Notes under the pieces: model-generated
What the model saw: only the letters and a program-made list of their open reading frames with translations
Told to the model about the DNA's origin: nothing
Databases searched by the model: none
Shown here: one piece after another, positions 36,715-43,944 of the stretch
Numbering within the stretch: the first letter of the stretch is position 1
Layout of the letters: the number at the start of each line of letters is the position of its first letter
Translations under genes and position numbers: made by a program
Source of the DNA: Sphaerisporangium rubeum
GTDB taxonomy: Bacteria > Actinomycetota > Actinomycetes > Streptosporangiales > Streptosporangiaceae
Reading direction: 5' to 3'
Assembly (NCBI RefSeq): GCF_014207705.1
Contig: NZ_JACHIU010000001.1
Location: forward strand, 620,001 to 684,000
DNA: 64,000 nucleotides

Positions 36715-37680
36715 GTGCGTGATCAACCGTTGGATGTGGACGAGAAAGCGCTGCTCGACACCCTGAAGGCATGGGGCATCACCACCGACGCGGTCGAATA
36801 CGCACCGGTGGGCTTCGGCGACCACCACTGGATCGCCGGTACGGACTGGTTCGTCACCGTGGCCGACCTGCCGCACAAGCCGCACTGCGGCGACGGACCG
36901 GACGCCGCGTTCACGGGTCTGCACGCCGCCATGGACACCGCCTGGTCCCTGCGCCACGAGACCGGCCTGCCGTTCGTCACGGCGCCACTGCGCACGGCCG
37001 CCGGGGACACGACGGTGCGCCTCGGACAGCGATACGCGGTGAGCGTCTTCCCGTACACCGACGGCACGGCCGGCGACTTCGGCACGCGCCTCACACCTGA
37101 GGAACGCACCCCGGTCATCGACATGCTCGCGGCCCTGCACGGCATCACACCCCCACCGTCCACCCCGGCCAGGCCGCTGACCCTGTCAGAACGCGCCGGC
37201 CTGGAGCGGGCCCTGGCCGAGACCGGCCGGACCTCGGACGGCGGCCCGTACGCCGAACCGGTCCGAGACCTGCTGAGCCGCCACCGCACGGGCCTGCGCC
37301 GCCGGCTGGAGGAGTTCGACCGCCGGTCCGCAGGCGTACGCGGCGAGCCTGTCGTCACCCATGGCGAGCCGCACCCCGGCAACGTGCTCCGCGCACCCGG
37401 CGGCCTGGCGTTGGTCGACTGGGACACCGTCGGCCTCGCGCCGCCGGAACGCGACCTGTGGCTGGCCGCCACGACTCCCGAGGACCTGGACCGGTACGCC
37501 GAGGCCACCGGCCGCCACCCCGACCCGTCGCTGCTGGAGCTGTACCGGCTGCGCTGGAGCCTTGAGGACGTCTCTCTCTTCCTGGACTATTTCCGTTCAC
37601 CGCACGACGGCACGGCCGACGCGGAACAGTCATGGACGGCGCTGACCGGCACCGTCGAATGGCTGACAATGACCCAATAG
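36715..37680 (+). CDS. Aminoglycoside phosphotransferase (APH)-fold kinase
   Basis: A 321-aa protein of the APH/choline kinase superfamily. The Brenner motif is THGEPHPGNVL, with Glu where Asp is usual, and LALVDWDTVGLAPPERDLW supplies the metal-binding Asp. The N-lobe is divergent: FGDHHWIAGTDWFVTVADL lacks a textbook glycine loop. The substrate is unknown. Resistance is possible but small-molecule kinases of metabolism share this fold. The changed catalytic-loop residue makes activity uncertain. GTG 36715 is the start. A small ThiF/peptide locus follows on the same strand after an AT-rich gap. Confidence 0.8.
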   Translation: MRDQPLDVDEKALLDTLKAWGITTDAVEYAPVGFGDHHWIAGTDWFVTVADLPHKPHCGDGPDAAFTGLHAAMDTAWSLRHETGLPFVTAPLRTAAGDTTVRLGQRYAVSVFPYTDGTAGDFGTRLTPEERTPVIDMLAALHGITPPPSTPARPLTLSERAGLERALAETGRTSDGGPYAEPVRDLLSRHRTGLRRRLEEFDRRSAGVRGEPVVTHGEPHPGNVLRAPGGLALVDWDTVGLAPPERDLWLAATTPEDLDRYAEATGRHPDPSLLELYRLRWSLEDVSLFLDYFRSPHDGTADAEQSWTALTGTVEWLTMTQ

Positions 37681-37856
37681 TACAGTTTCGGACGTTAGTC
37701 AGCCGAAAATAAGCTTGCCTTTACGAACCACCTCGAATAGCGGCCCCGTAACCGGTCCTGGCTGCGAGAAAAAAATACAGCATTCGCCAACAAACCCCCC
37801 GCATAATTCTCCTCGGAGGTGAATGCTCGAAGGATGGATGAAGTTCTCACGACGCT

Positions 37857-39080
37857 GTGGACTCCATGCGCGACCCCTTCGGCGCCGGTCACCAGACCCG
37901 GCGTCGTACCGGACCGGCCGGCCTTCATGACCCCCCGCTGACAATCGCGGCGACGCCGTTGACCGTCGACGCGGACGGGACGCCTGCGATACTGCGTCCC
38001 CGGGTGAAGCCTGAGCACCGGCCGCACCGGTACCCCGACGGCACGGTGCGCGTCGGCGGTGAGATCTACGGCCTCGCGGCCGAGATCAGCGACCCGCGTG
38101 GCTGGGTGTGGGCCGCGCTGACCCTGATGGACGGCACCATCGCCGTCCCGCAGATCGTGGCACGGCTGAACCTGCTGTTCCCCGAACTGTCGGCACGGCA
38201 GGCGGAGTCCCTGGTACGGCAGCTCATCCGTTCCGGCTACGTCGAGGACGCCGCCGCCGAACCGCCGCGGGACCTGACGGCGCGCGAGCTCGACCGGTAC
38301 AGCAGGAACCACGCCTACTTCCGCCGGGCCGACCTCGTCCCCCGCACGCACGGCTGGGAGGCGCAACTCGCGCTGAAGAACGCGCATGTCGTGGTGGTCG
38401 GCCTCGGCGGCACCGGCAGTCACGTGGCCTGGGCCCTCACCGCCGCCGGCGTCGGACACCTGCACTGCGTGGACCCCGACGTCGTCGAACTGTCCAACCT
38501 CAGCCGCCAGGTCCTGTACGCCGAAGCGGACGTCGGCCTGTTCAAGGTGGACGTCGCACTCCGCCGCCTGCGCCAGGTCAACTCCGACGTGGCCGTCAGC
38601 GGCGACCGTACCCGCGTGGTGAGCGCCGCGAGGCTCGGCCGCCTCGTCCGCGGCGCCGACATGCTCGCTCTGTGCGCCGACGAACCCGGCGGTCACCGCC
38701 TCCGCGTGTGGGCCAACCGGGTGTGCGCACGGGCCGGCATCCCCTGGGCCGGCGGCGGCTACAGCGGCCCCCTGGTCACCGTCGGCGTGTACGGCCCCGG
38801 TGGAACGTGCTACGAGTGCTACAGCGCCACCGAAGGAGCCAGACGCCGTCCCGGCACCCCCGTGGACCTCGGCGGACCCGGTGTGCTCGCCACATCGGCG
38901 GGCCTGTCCGGCCACCTGCTGGCCCACCTCGTGATCGCGCGCCTCACCGGCGTACCCCCCGTCCCACCCGGCCGCGTGATCGGCGTGAACCTGATCGCAC
39001 CGGACCAGCACATCGACATCAGCCACCCGCCTCGGGCCGACTGTCATATTTGTGGTGATCCACGCGGTGATACCGCTTGA
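37857..39080 (+). CDS. MccB/E1-like ThiF-family adenylyltransferase with N-terminal peptide-binding-like domain
   Basis: A 407-aa E1-superfamily enzyme. From about residue 46 a winged-helix-like region (RVKPEHRPHRYPDGTVRVGG to SGYVEDA) resembles the RRE/peptide clamp at the N terminus of microcin C enzyme MccB. The adenylation domain has GLGGTGS (182-188), VDPDVVELSNLSRQ (Arg finger at 217), K230 and CADEPGG (D275). Zinc ligands are C318/C321 (CYEC) and C396/C399 (CHIC). No E1 thioester Cys is evident, as in MccB. GTG 37857 lacks a strong ribosome site, and the true start may be downstream (for example TTG 37957 or GTG 38004). A 40-aa peptide ending in Asn follows and may be the substrate. 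Confidence 0.82.
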   Translation: MDSMRDPFGAGHQTRRRTGPAGLHDPPLTIAATPLTVDADGTPAILRPRVKPEHRPHRYPDGTVRVGGEIYGLAAEISDPRGWVWAALTLMDGTIAVPQIVARLNLLFPELSARQAESLVRQLIRSGYVEDAAAEPPRDLTARELDRYSRNHAYFRRADLVPRTHGWEAQLALKNAHVVVVGLGGTGSHVAWALTAAGVGHLHCVDPDVVELSNLSRQVLYAEADVGLFKVDVALRRLRQVNSDVAVSGDRTRVVSAARLGRLVRGADMLALCADEPGGHRLRVWANRVCARAGIPWAGGGYSGPLVTVGVYGPGGTCYECYSATEGARRRPGTPVDLGGPGVLATSAGLSGHLLAHLVIARLTGVPPVPPGRVIGVNLIAPDQHIDISHPPRADCHICGDPRGDTA

Positions 39081-39190
39081 CCTGCCGCCTCGGTACTCGG
39101 AGGATCGATCCACCACCGCCGAGGCCGTCCGAGCCGACCAGACGACCAGACTTCCGCCGGTCTCGGCTACAGCAAGGGGAGTGTGGCGCC

Positions 39191-39313
39191 ATGAAGTTCG
39201 CGGAACGCGACAACCAGCCCGCCGAGATGGAGGGTGAGGTGCGGGCGATGATCGTCATCCGCAGACTCGACCAGTCCGAGACCGCCGCTGACAGCTCCGG
39301 GAACTCCAACTGA
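39191..39313 (+). CDS. Small peptide, candidate substrate of the ThiF-like enzyme
   Basis: A 40-aa ORF starting MKFAERDNQPAEMEG and ending SSGNSN. AAGGGGAG lies about nine nt before the ATG, so translation is likely. It sits 110 nt after the ThiF-like gene. MccB enzymes activate the C-terminal Asn of their peptide (microcin C7 ends in Asn), and this peptide also ends in Asn within G-N-S-N. The N-terminal part is charged with a hydrophobic strand (AMIVIRRL) that could bind the enzyme's RRE-like domain. Function as a nucleotide-peptide precursor is an inference; I know of no named family for it. Confidence 0.6.
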   Translation: MKFAERDNQPAEMEGEVRAMIVIRRLDQSETAADSSGNSN

Positions 39314-39324
39314 TCACCCGTCGC

Positions 39325-39945
39325 CTATAGAACGAAGGCCCCCGGTGGCTCCTCGACCGGGGGCCGCGCCAAAAGCGCCTCCACCCCAGGCAGCACCAAG
39401 GCCAGAAAAGCGTCGTTCAACGCCTCGGGCCCCACGCCGGCATCCCCTTCCACCCAGTCACGCACCAGCGCCATGAACGCGCCGACGATCGCCGTCACGA
39501 CGAGGTCGAGCTGCGGCGGCGGCTCCGCACCCTCAGGCAGATACGCCACCAGTTCCCCACGCACGATCCCCGCCAGCACCTTCTCCGCGTGCGCCACCAC
39601 CACCGTCCCGCCTCGGCGTCCGATCAGCGCACGCAGCAAGGTCCGCTGCTCGTGCACATGCTGGAACATCGCCAGACTGAACGAGAACAATTTCCCCGGC
39701 GACCCCGCCGACGCCTCCCGCAGGAACCGCGTGAACCGGTCGAGGTTCCCGAACAACACCTCCTGCTTGCTGGTGTAGTGCGCATAGAACGTGGACCTGC
39801 CGATATCCGCTCGCTCAATGACATCGGTGACGGTGACCGCCTCGTACCCCTTCTCCAGGATCAACTCGACCAGAGCCCGCTGAATGGCCTGCCGAGTCCG
39901 CCGCACCCGACGATCCGGACTCTCCAAGCAGTCGTATTCGTACAC
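39325..39945 (-). CDS. TetR-family regulator
   Basis: A 206-aa TetR protein: RRTRQAIQRALVELILEKGYEAVTVTDVIERADIGRSTFYAHYTSKQEVL is the DNA-binding domain, and the C-terminal part (TetR_C type with LDLVVTAIVGAFMALVRDWVE) is the ligand domain. GTG 39945, preceded by AGGAG, is the start; the longer in-frame ORF to 40266 runs across the divergent methyltransferase gene and is spurious. It is divergent from that methyltransferase with a 120-bp gap, and probably represses it. Confidence 0.9.
   Translation of the reverse strand: MYEYDCLESPDRRVRRTRQAIQRALVELILEKGYEAVTVTDVIERADIGRSTFYAHYTSKQEVLFGNLDRFTRFLREASAGSPGKLFSFSLAMFQHVHEQRTLLRALIGRRGGTVVVAHAEKVLAGIVRGELVAYLPEGAEPPPQLDLVVTAIVGAFMALVRDWVEGDAGVGPEALNDAFLALVLPGVEALLARPPVEEPPGAFVL
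39337..39365. terminator. Hairpin after the Asn-terminated peptide gene
   Basis: GGCCCCCGGT (39337-39346) pairs with ACCGGGGGCC (39356-39365). It lies 24 nt after the peptide stop and inside the 3' end of the convergent TetR gene. Confidence 0.5.
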
Positions 39946-40065
39946 TTTCCGGCTCCTGTCCGGTACGGCACATCTGCGCTGATCTGCTGGTTGACCCTTC
40001 GAGGGTAACGAACGGAGCATACGTAAACGAACACTTTGTTCCGTAACTCGATCCAAGGAGCAACC

Positions 40066-40773
40066 ATGTCCCACAAGCACAACCACAAGCACCAGACCCA
40101 CAGCCACCAAGGCCACGACCACGACCACGGTCACCACGACCACGGTGCCGGTACGATCGACCATCCCCGCGCCTACGAGGTCCTCATCTCGCTGATCCTG
40201 GCCGGCCGGCGCCGCCGCCTGTACACCCAGATGATCGACCGCGCAGGCATGACCCCAGGCGACCACGTCCTCGACGTAGGCTGCGGCACCGGCTACCTGA
40301 CCCGCCTGATAGCCGACCGCGTGACCCCCTCAGGCCAGGTCACCGGCCTCGACGCCGCCCCCGCCATGATCGACTACTCCCGCCGCCACGCCGCCGCCAA
40401 CTGCACCTACGTAACCGCGGAAGCCCAGCAGATCCCCCTCCCCGACAAGTCCTACGACGTGGTCGTCTCCAGCTTCGCCCTCCACCACATAGCCCCCACG
40501 GCCCGCGCCGCATCCCTGCGGGAAATGTTCCGAGTCCTCCGTCCCGGAGGACGCCTCCTGATAGCCGAATTCCGCCCCGCGGAAGGCCACCCCGTAGAAC
40601 GTTGGCTCAACGCCTTCTTCGGCCACGCCATGCGCACCGGCCTCCGCGAATCCCTCCCACCCCTCGCCACAGAAGCCGGCTTCCACATCGACACCATCAC
40701 CAAGACCCAACCAGCAGCTTTCCACCTCCTCGCCGTCCGTCCCGCCACAGACCGGGAGACGGCGTCCCGTTGA
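40066..40773 (+). CDS. Class I SAM-dependent methyltransferase with His-rich N terminus
   Basis: A 235-aa methyltransferase. VLDVGCGTGYLTRLIADRV is the SAM-binding motif I, LDAAPAMIDYSRR follows, and PDKSYDVVVSSFALHHI and FRVLRPGGRLLIAEF complete the class I fold of the UbiE/ubiquinone type. The first ~35 residues are almost entirely His/Lys/Asp (SHKHNHKHQTHSHQGHDHDH), a metal-chelating tail not usual in the family. ATG 40066 follows AAGGAG. It is divergent from a TetR gene; metal or small-molecule stress control is plausible. An IS256 element is inserted 78 bp after its stop. Confidence 0.88.
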   Translation: MSHKHNHKHQTHSHQGHDHDHGHHDHGAGTIDHPRAYEVLISLILAGRRRRLYTQMIDRAGMTPGDHVLDVGCGTGYLTRLIADRVTPSGQVTGLDAAPAMIDYSRRHAAANCTYVTAEAQQIPLPDKSYDVVVSSFALHHIAPTARAASLREMFRVLRPGGRLLIAEFRPAEGHPVERWLNAFFGHAMRTGLRESLPPLATEAGFHIDTITKTQPAAFHLLAVRPATDRETASR

Positions 40774-40851
40774 TCCAGATGCACGTGCGCGCAGACCCGC
40801 TGGAGGTGGAACCTTAGATGGGCTGAAGAAGGTGAGTACCGTTCCGCCGTC

Positions 40852-42274
40852 GGGTCACGTCCAGCGGAGTGGTGTATGAGTTGATCTCTGCGTGATCCTG
40901 TTTCTGCAGGTTAAGCAGTGAGTGGTTGTGGGAGTGGGTTGTGCTGGGGTGTGTCGCCGGGAATCAGCCGGAGCCGGGTTTTGGCCAGCACGTCCAGTCC
41001 CATGTAGCGGCGGGCCTCGGTCCATTCGTCGGTTTGTTCGGCCAGTACCGCGCCGATCAGTCGGACGATGGAACCACGGTCGGGGAAGATGCCCACGACG
41101 TCGGTTCGGCGGCGGATCTCTTTGTTCAGTCGTTCCTGGGGGTTGTTCGACCAGATCTGTCTCCAGGTTTCCCGGGGGAAGGCAGCGAAGGCGAGGAGTT
41201 CCTCGCGTGCTGCGTCCAGGTGGTCGCAGGCGGCGGGGTACTTGGCCGACAAGGCGTCGATGACCCAGGCGTGCTGGGTGCGTACTTGTTCGGCGGTGGG
41301 CTGGTCGAAGATGGTGCGCACCAGGGTTGCCACCCACGGCTGCGCGGATTTGGGGACGCAGGTGAGGAGGTTGCGCAGGTAGTGGGTGCGGCAGCGCTGC
41401 CAGCACGCGCCGGGCAACGCGGCGGCGACCGCGGTCGTCAGCCCGGTGTGGGCATCGGAGGTCACCAGCTGCACTCCTGACAGTCCCCGGGCCACCAGGC
41501 CGCGCAGGAAGGTCAGCCAGCCGGCGCCGTCCTCGGCCGAGGTCACCTCAAGCCCCAGGATCTCCCGGTTGCCGTTGTTGTTGACCGCGGTGGCGACCAG
41601 CACGTGCACATTGATGATCCGGCCGCCCTCTCGGACCTTCTGGGTGAGGGCGTCCAGCCACACGAACGCATACGGGCCGGCGTCCAGCGGCCGGGTGCGG
41701 AACGCCTCCACCTGGCCGTCCAGCACCTTGGCCATCTCCGAGACCTGGCTTTTGGATATGTGCTTGATGCCCAGTTGCTCCACCAGCTTGTCCACCCGCC
41801 GGGTCGACACTCCCAGCAGATAGGAGGTCGCGACCACGCTGATCAGCGCCTGTTCGGCCCGCCGGCGACGCTCCAGCAGCCAATGGGGGAAGTAGGACCC
41901 GGTCCGCAGCTTGGGGATCGCCAGCTCGACGGTTCCCGCGCGGGTGTCCCACTCCCGCGTCCGGTAGCCGTTGCGCCGGTTGGTCCGCTCGCTGCTGCGC
42001 TCGCCGTACCCGGCGCCGCACAACGAGTCGGCCTCGGCCGACATCAACGTCTCGGCCATGGTCTGCACCATGGATCGCAACAGATCCGGATCCTGGGTCC
42101 GAAGCTGCTCCGCCAGCCAGGCAGCAGGGTCCACACTGTCATTCACGGCCATCGCACCGATCTCCTTCGATCTTGGTTCACCGACCTGAAGGATCACGCG
42201 ATGGCCGTCCTCGTTTCACGACGCCACGCTGACTACCAGCAGAAACTCGTACACCACCTCCGTGGACGCAACCC
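40852..42274. mobile_element. IS256-family insertion sequence
   Basis: A 1.42-kb element carrying one intact transposase. The left end reads GGGTCACGTCCAGCGGAG inward from 40852. The right end reads GGGTTGCGTCCACGGAGG inward from 42274. The inverted repeats continue to about 32 bp with mismatches (shared TGGTGTA and GAGTT blocks). GCCGTC flanks both ends (40846-40851 and 42275-42280) as a possible target duplication; IS256 elements usually make 8-9 bp, so the exact boundary may be off by a few bases. Confidence 0.8.
40911..42152 (-). CDS. IS256-family (Mutator-type) transposase
   Basis: A 413-aa DDE transposase. Acidic residues are seen in AFVWLDALTQKV, QLVTSDAHTGL and ERLNKEIRRRTDVVGIFPD, the three family blocks. 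CRTHYLRNLLTCVPK and QIWSNNPQERLNKE are diagnostic for IS256. ATG 42152 (MAVNDSVDPAAW) follows GGAG at ten nt; an upstream in-frame start at 42197 is unlikely. The frame is uninterrupted, so the element may be mobile. Confidence 0.95.
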   Translation of the reverse strand: MAVNDSVDPAAWLAEQLRTQDPDLLRSMVQTMAETLMSAEADSLCGAGYGERSSERTNRRNGYRTREWDTRAGTVELAIPKLRTGSYFPHWLLERRRRAEQALISVVATSYLLGVSTRRVDKLVEQLGIKHISKSQVSEMAKVLDGQVEAFRTRPLDAGPYAFVWLDALTQKVREGGRIINVHVLVATAVNNNGNREILGLEVTSAEDGAGWLTFLRGLVARGLSGVQLVTSDAHTGLTTAVAAALPGACWQRCRTHYLRNLLTCVPKSAQPWVATLVRTIFDQPTAEQVRTQHAWVIDALSAKYPAACDHLDAAREELLAFAAFPRETWRQIWSNNPQERLNKEIRRRTDVVGIFPDRGSIVRLIGAVLAEQTDEWTEARRYMGLDVLAKTRLRLIPGDTPQHNPLPQPLTA

Positions 42275-42334
42275 GCCGTCGTCGCGGTCCTTGCGAAGAG
42301 GCGCTTCGCGCGGAGGCCGCAAGGGCTGTTCTAT

Positions 42335-42369
42335 GTGGGGGACACCCCCACACCCCCGGCCCTGCCGGG
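42335..42369 (-). terminator. Double hairpin downstream of the ATPase gene
   Basis: GTGGGGG-ACA-CCCCCAC (42335-42351) and CCCGGC-CCT-GCCGGG (42355-42369) are consecutive perfect hairpins about 80 bp past the ATPase stop and 60 bp from the IS end. Confidence 0.55.
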
Positions 42370-42450
42370 CTCACCTCTTTCCGGCTGCTCCTGCTGGATA
42401 TCTTCCCTGGGTGGTGGAGTTCCTCGGAAAAGAGTGTCTGCCGGTGTCGG

Positions 42451-42879
42451 TCAACCGTAGTTCACTTCGCACCGGACAGACTGCCAGGACCAGCCCCTGG
42501 AGACACCCCAGCGGTGCGCGATCATCTGCACGAGCAGCAGACCGCGTCCTCCTTCAGCGAGCAGGTCCTCGCGGATCTCAGGTGCCGTCTCGCTGCCTTC
42601 GTCGGTGACCTCGACGTGGACGTGTCCCACCCGATCGACGATCATCACCGTCACCGTTCCGCCGTTCCGTGACCTGGAGTGCACCACGGCGTTGGTGACC
42701 AGTTCCGACACCAGCAGCGTCACGTCGTTGGCGGCCGGATGCCACTTGCCGAGCCTTTCCGTCACGAATCCTCGCGCGAGCGCGACCGATTCGGGTCGTC
42801 CGGGTAGTTCGCGTGAAGCCACTGGAACGTCCGGTTCAGTGGCTTTTCCGACAAGCGGAGGCATCGCGGGATCAGCCAT
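42451..42879 (-). CDS. Anti-sigma-type ATP-binding protein (HATPase_c_2)
   Basis: A 142-aa GHKL ATPase of the SpoIIAB/RsbW group. LVSELVTNAVVHS is the N box, VEVTDEGSETAPE the G1-like box, and GGRGLLLVQMIAHRWG the G2 box. Proteins like this are abundant in filamentous actinomycetes and bind sigma factors, or act beside Scr1/WhiJ-type regulators. It is divergent from the XRE/DUF5753 gene by about 55 bp, the common arrangement of such three-gene sets (ATPase, XRE, DUF397). Confidence 0.9.
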   Translation of the reverse strand: MADPAMPPLVGKATEPDVPVASRELPGRPESVALARGFVTERLGKWHPAANDVTLLVSELVTNAVVHSRSRNGGTVTVMIVDRVGHVHVEVTDEGSETAPEIREDLLAEGGRGLLLVQMIAHRWGVSRGWSWQSVRCEVNYG

Positions 42880-42934
42880 TGATCAACGTGATTTGAAACC
42901 CCCTTCGGTCCGTTGAAACGAGGTGCGACGGCAG

Positions 42935-43642
42935 ATGACGGCACTCAACGGCGGCACGCCGCGTATGTTCCTTGCTCGGGAATTGCGCCGGGCCCGTGAA
43001 GGAAAAGGAATATCCCGGTCAGAGCTCGCCAAAGCGTTCTACGTGAGCGAAGTCCTGGTCCGTCAATGGGAGACCGGCCACCGGGCCCCTGTGATGGACC
43101 ACGTGACCAAGCTGGACGAGATGTTCGACATACGGGGCATCCTCGTCCGCATCCGCGAGGATCTGGTGAAGGCTTCCGTACCGCTGGAGTGGTTCGGACG
43201 GTGGACGGAGATCGAGGGGAGAGCGTCGTCGCTGTGGTCGTTCCAGCCGATGGTGGTACCGGGTCTCCTACAGACCGAGGACTACGCGAGGGCCATCTTG
43301 CAGGCGGCCAACCACCTGGCGGATGTCGTGGAGATGGTCAATGCTCGCATGGAGCGACAGAAGATCCTGCACAGGGACGAGGAACCGCCTATGTTCGTCG
43401 CGTTGATCGCTGAGAGCGTCCTGTCGCAGAACGTGGGGGGTCCCGATGTCATGGCCAGGCAGCTTGTCCACTTCTCAGAGCTGGCACGACGCGAGAACGT
43501 GATCACACAAATCGTTCCCGCTCGCGCGACGGTGTGTGCGGGATTTACCGGTCCTTTTATGATCGTCTTCCGCGTTGACGCTCTGTCACGGCAAGAATCT
43601 GTGATCCTCATGACAAGGATGGCCGGACAATGGAAGAACTGA
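42935..43642 (+). CDS. XRE-family regulator with DUF5753 (Scr1/WhiJ-like)
   Basis: A 235-aa protein. The N-terminal helix-turn-helix (LARELRRAREGKGISRSELAKAFYVSEVLVRQWETGHRAP) is followed by DUF5753 (EWFGRWTEIEGRASSLWSFQPMVVPGLLQTEDYARA...). These regulators pair with DUF397 proteins and affect development and antibiotic production in streptomycetes; some pairs act like toxin-antitoxin modules. ATG 42935 is preferred over GTG 42923. The C terminus overlaps the DUF397 start by 13 nt. Confidence 0.92.
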   Translation: MTALNGGTPRMFLARELRRAREGKGISRSELAKAFYVSEVLVRQWETGHRAPVMDHVTKLDEMFDIRGILVRIREDLVKASVPLEWFGRWTEIEGRASSLWSFQPMVVPGLLQTEDYARAILQAANHLADVVEMVNARMERQKILHRDEEPPMFVALIAESVLSQNVGGPDVMARQLVHFSELARRENVITQIVPARATVCAGFTGPFMIVFRVDALSRQESVILMTRMAGQWKN

Positions 43643-43809
43643 ACTGGAAGAAGTCTTCCTACAGCTCGGCGAACGGCGGGGACTGCGTCGAGATCGCCAC
43701 CCTTCCCACCGATGTGGTCATCCGTGACAGCAAGGCCCCATCGATCGGTCACCTTGTGGTGCCGGCAGTTGAGTTCGGCGCATTCATCACCGCTCTCAGA
43801 GGTATCTGA
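43630..43809 (+). CDS. DUF397 protein, partner of the XRE/DUF5753 regulator
   Basis: A 59-aa protein: MEELNWKKSSYSSANGG DCVEIA gives the DUF397 signature (W-x-K-S-S-Y-S, then G-x-C-V-E-V/I-A), followed by VVIRDSKAP and ending EFGAFITALRGI. It is encoded by an ORF that overlaps the end of the XRE gene by 13 nt, in another frame, so the two are translationally coupled. In WhiJ- and Scr1-like sets this protein antagonises or is controlled by its XRE partner. Confidence 0.92.
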   Translation: MEELNWKKSSYSSANGGDCVEIATLPTDVVIRDSKAPSIGHLVVPAVEFGAFITALRGI

Positions 43810-43944
43810 CGAGGAGGTTCACCTCGTGGGGAGGGTGCCTGGAACCGGCGGACTCACGGTGGTCGGTCTCCGTCCCCACGAACCTTGAACAGCTGCTCTG
43901 CGGGCTGCTCTGTCCGAGTCGGACCTCCGATTGAAGCGACCCTG

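Noticed and set aside
43809-43881. Inverted repeats ACGAGG/CCTCGT and TCGTGGGGA/TCCCCACGA between the DUF397 and trypsin-NTPase-TPR genes
   Set aside because: They may form a weak bidirectional terminator, but the first stem is only 6 bp and the second has a 40-bp loop, so I did not call a feature.
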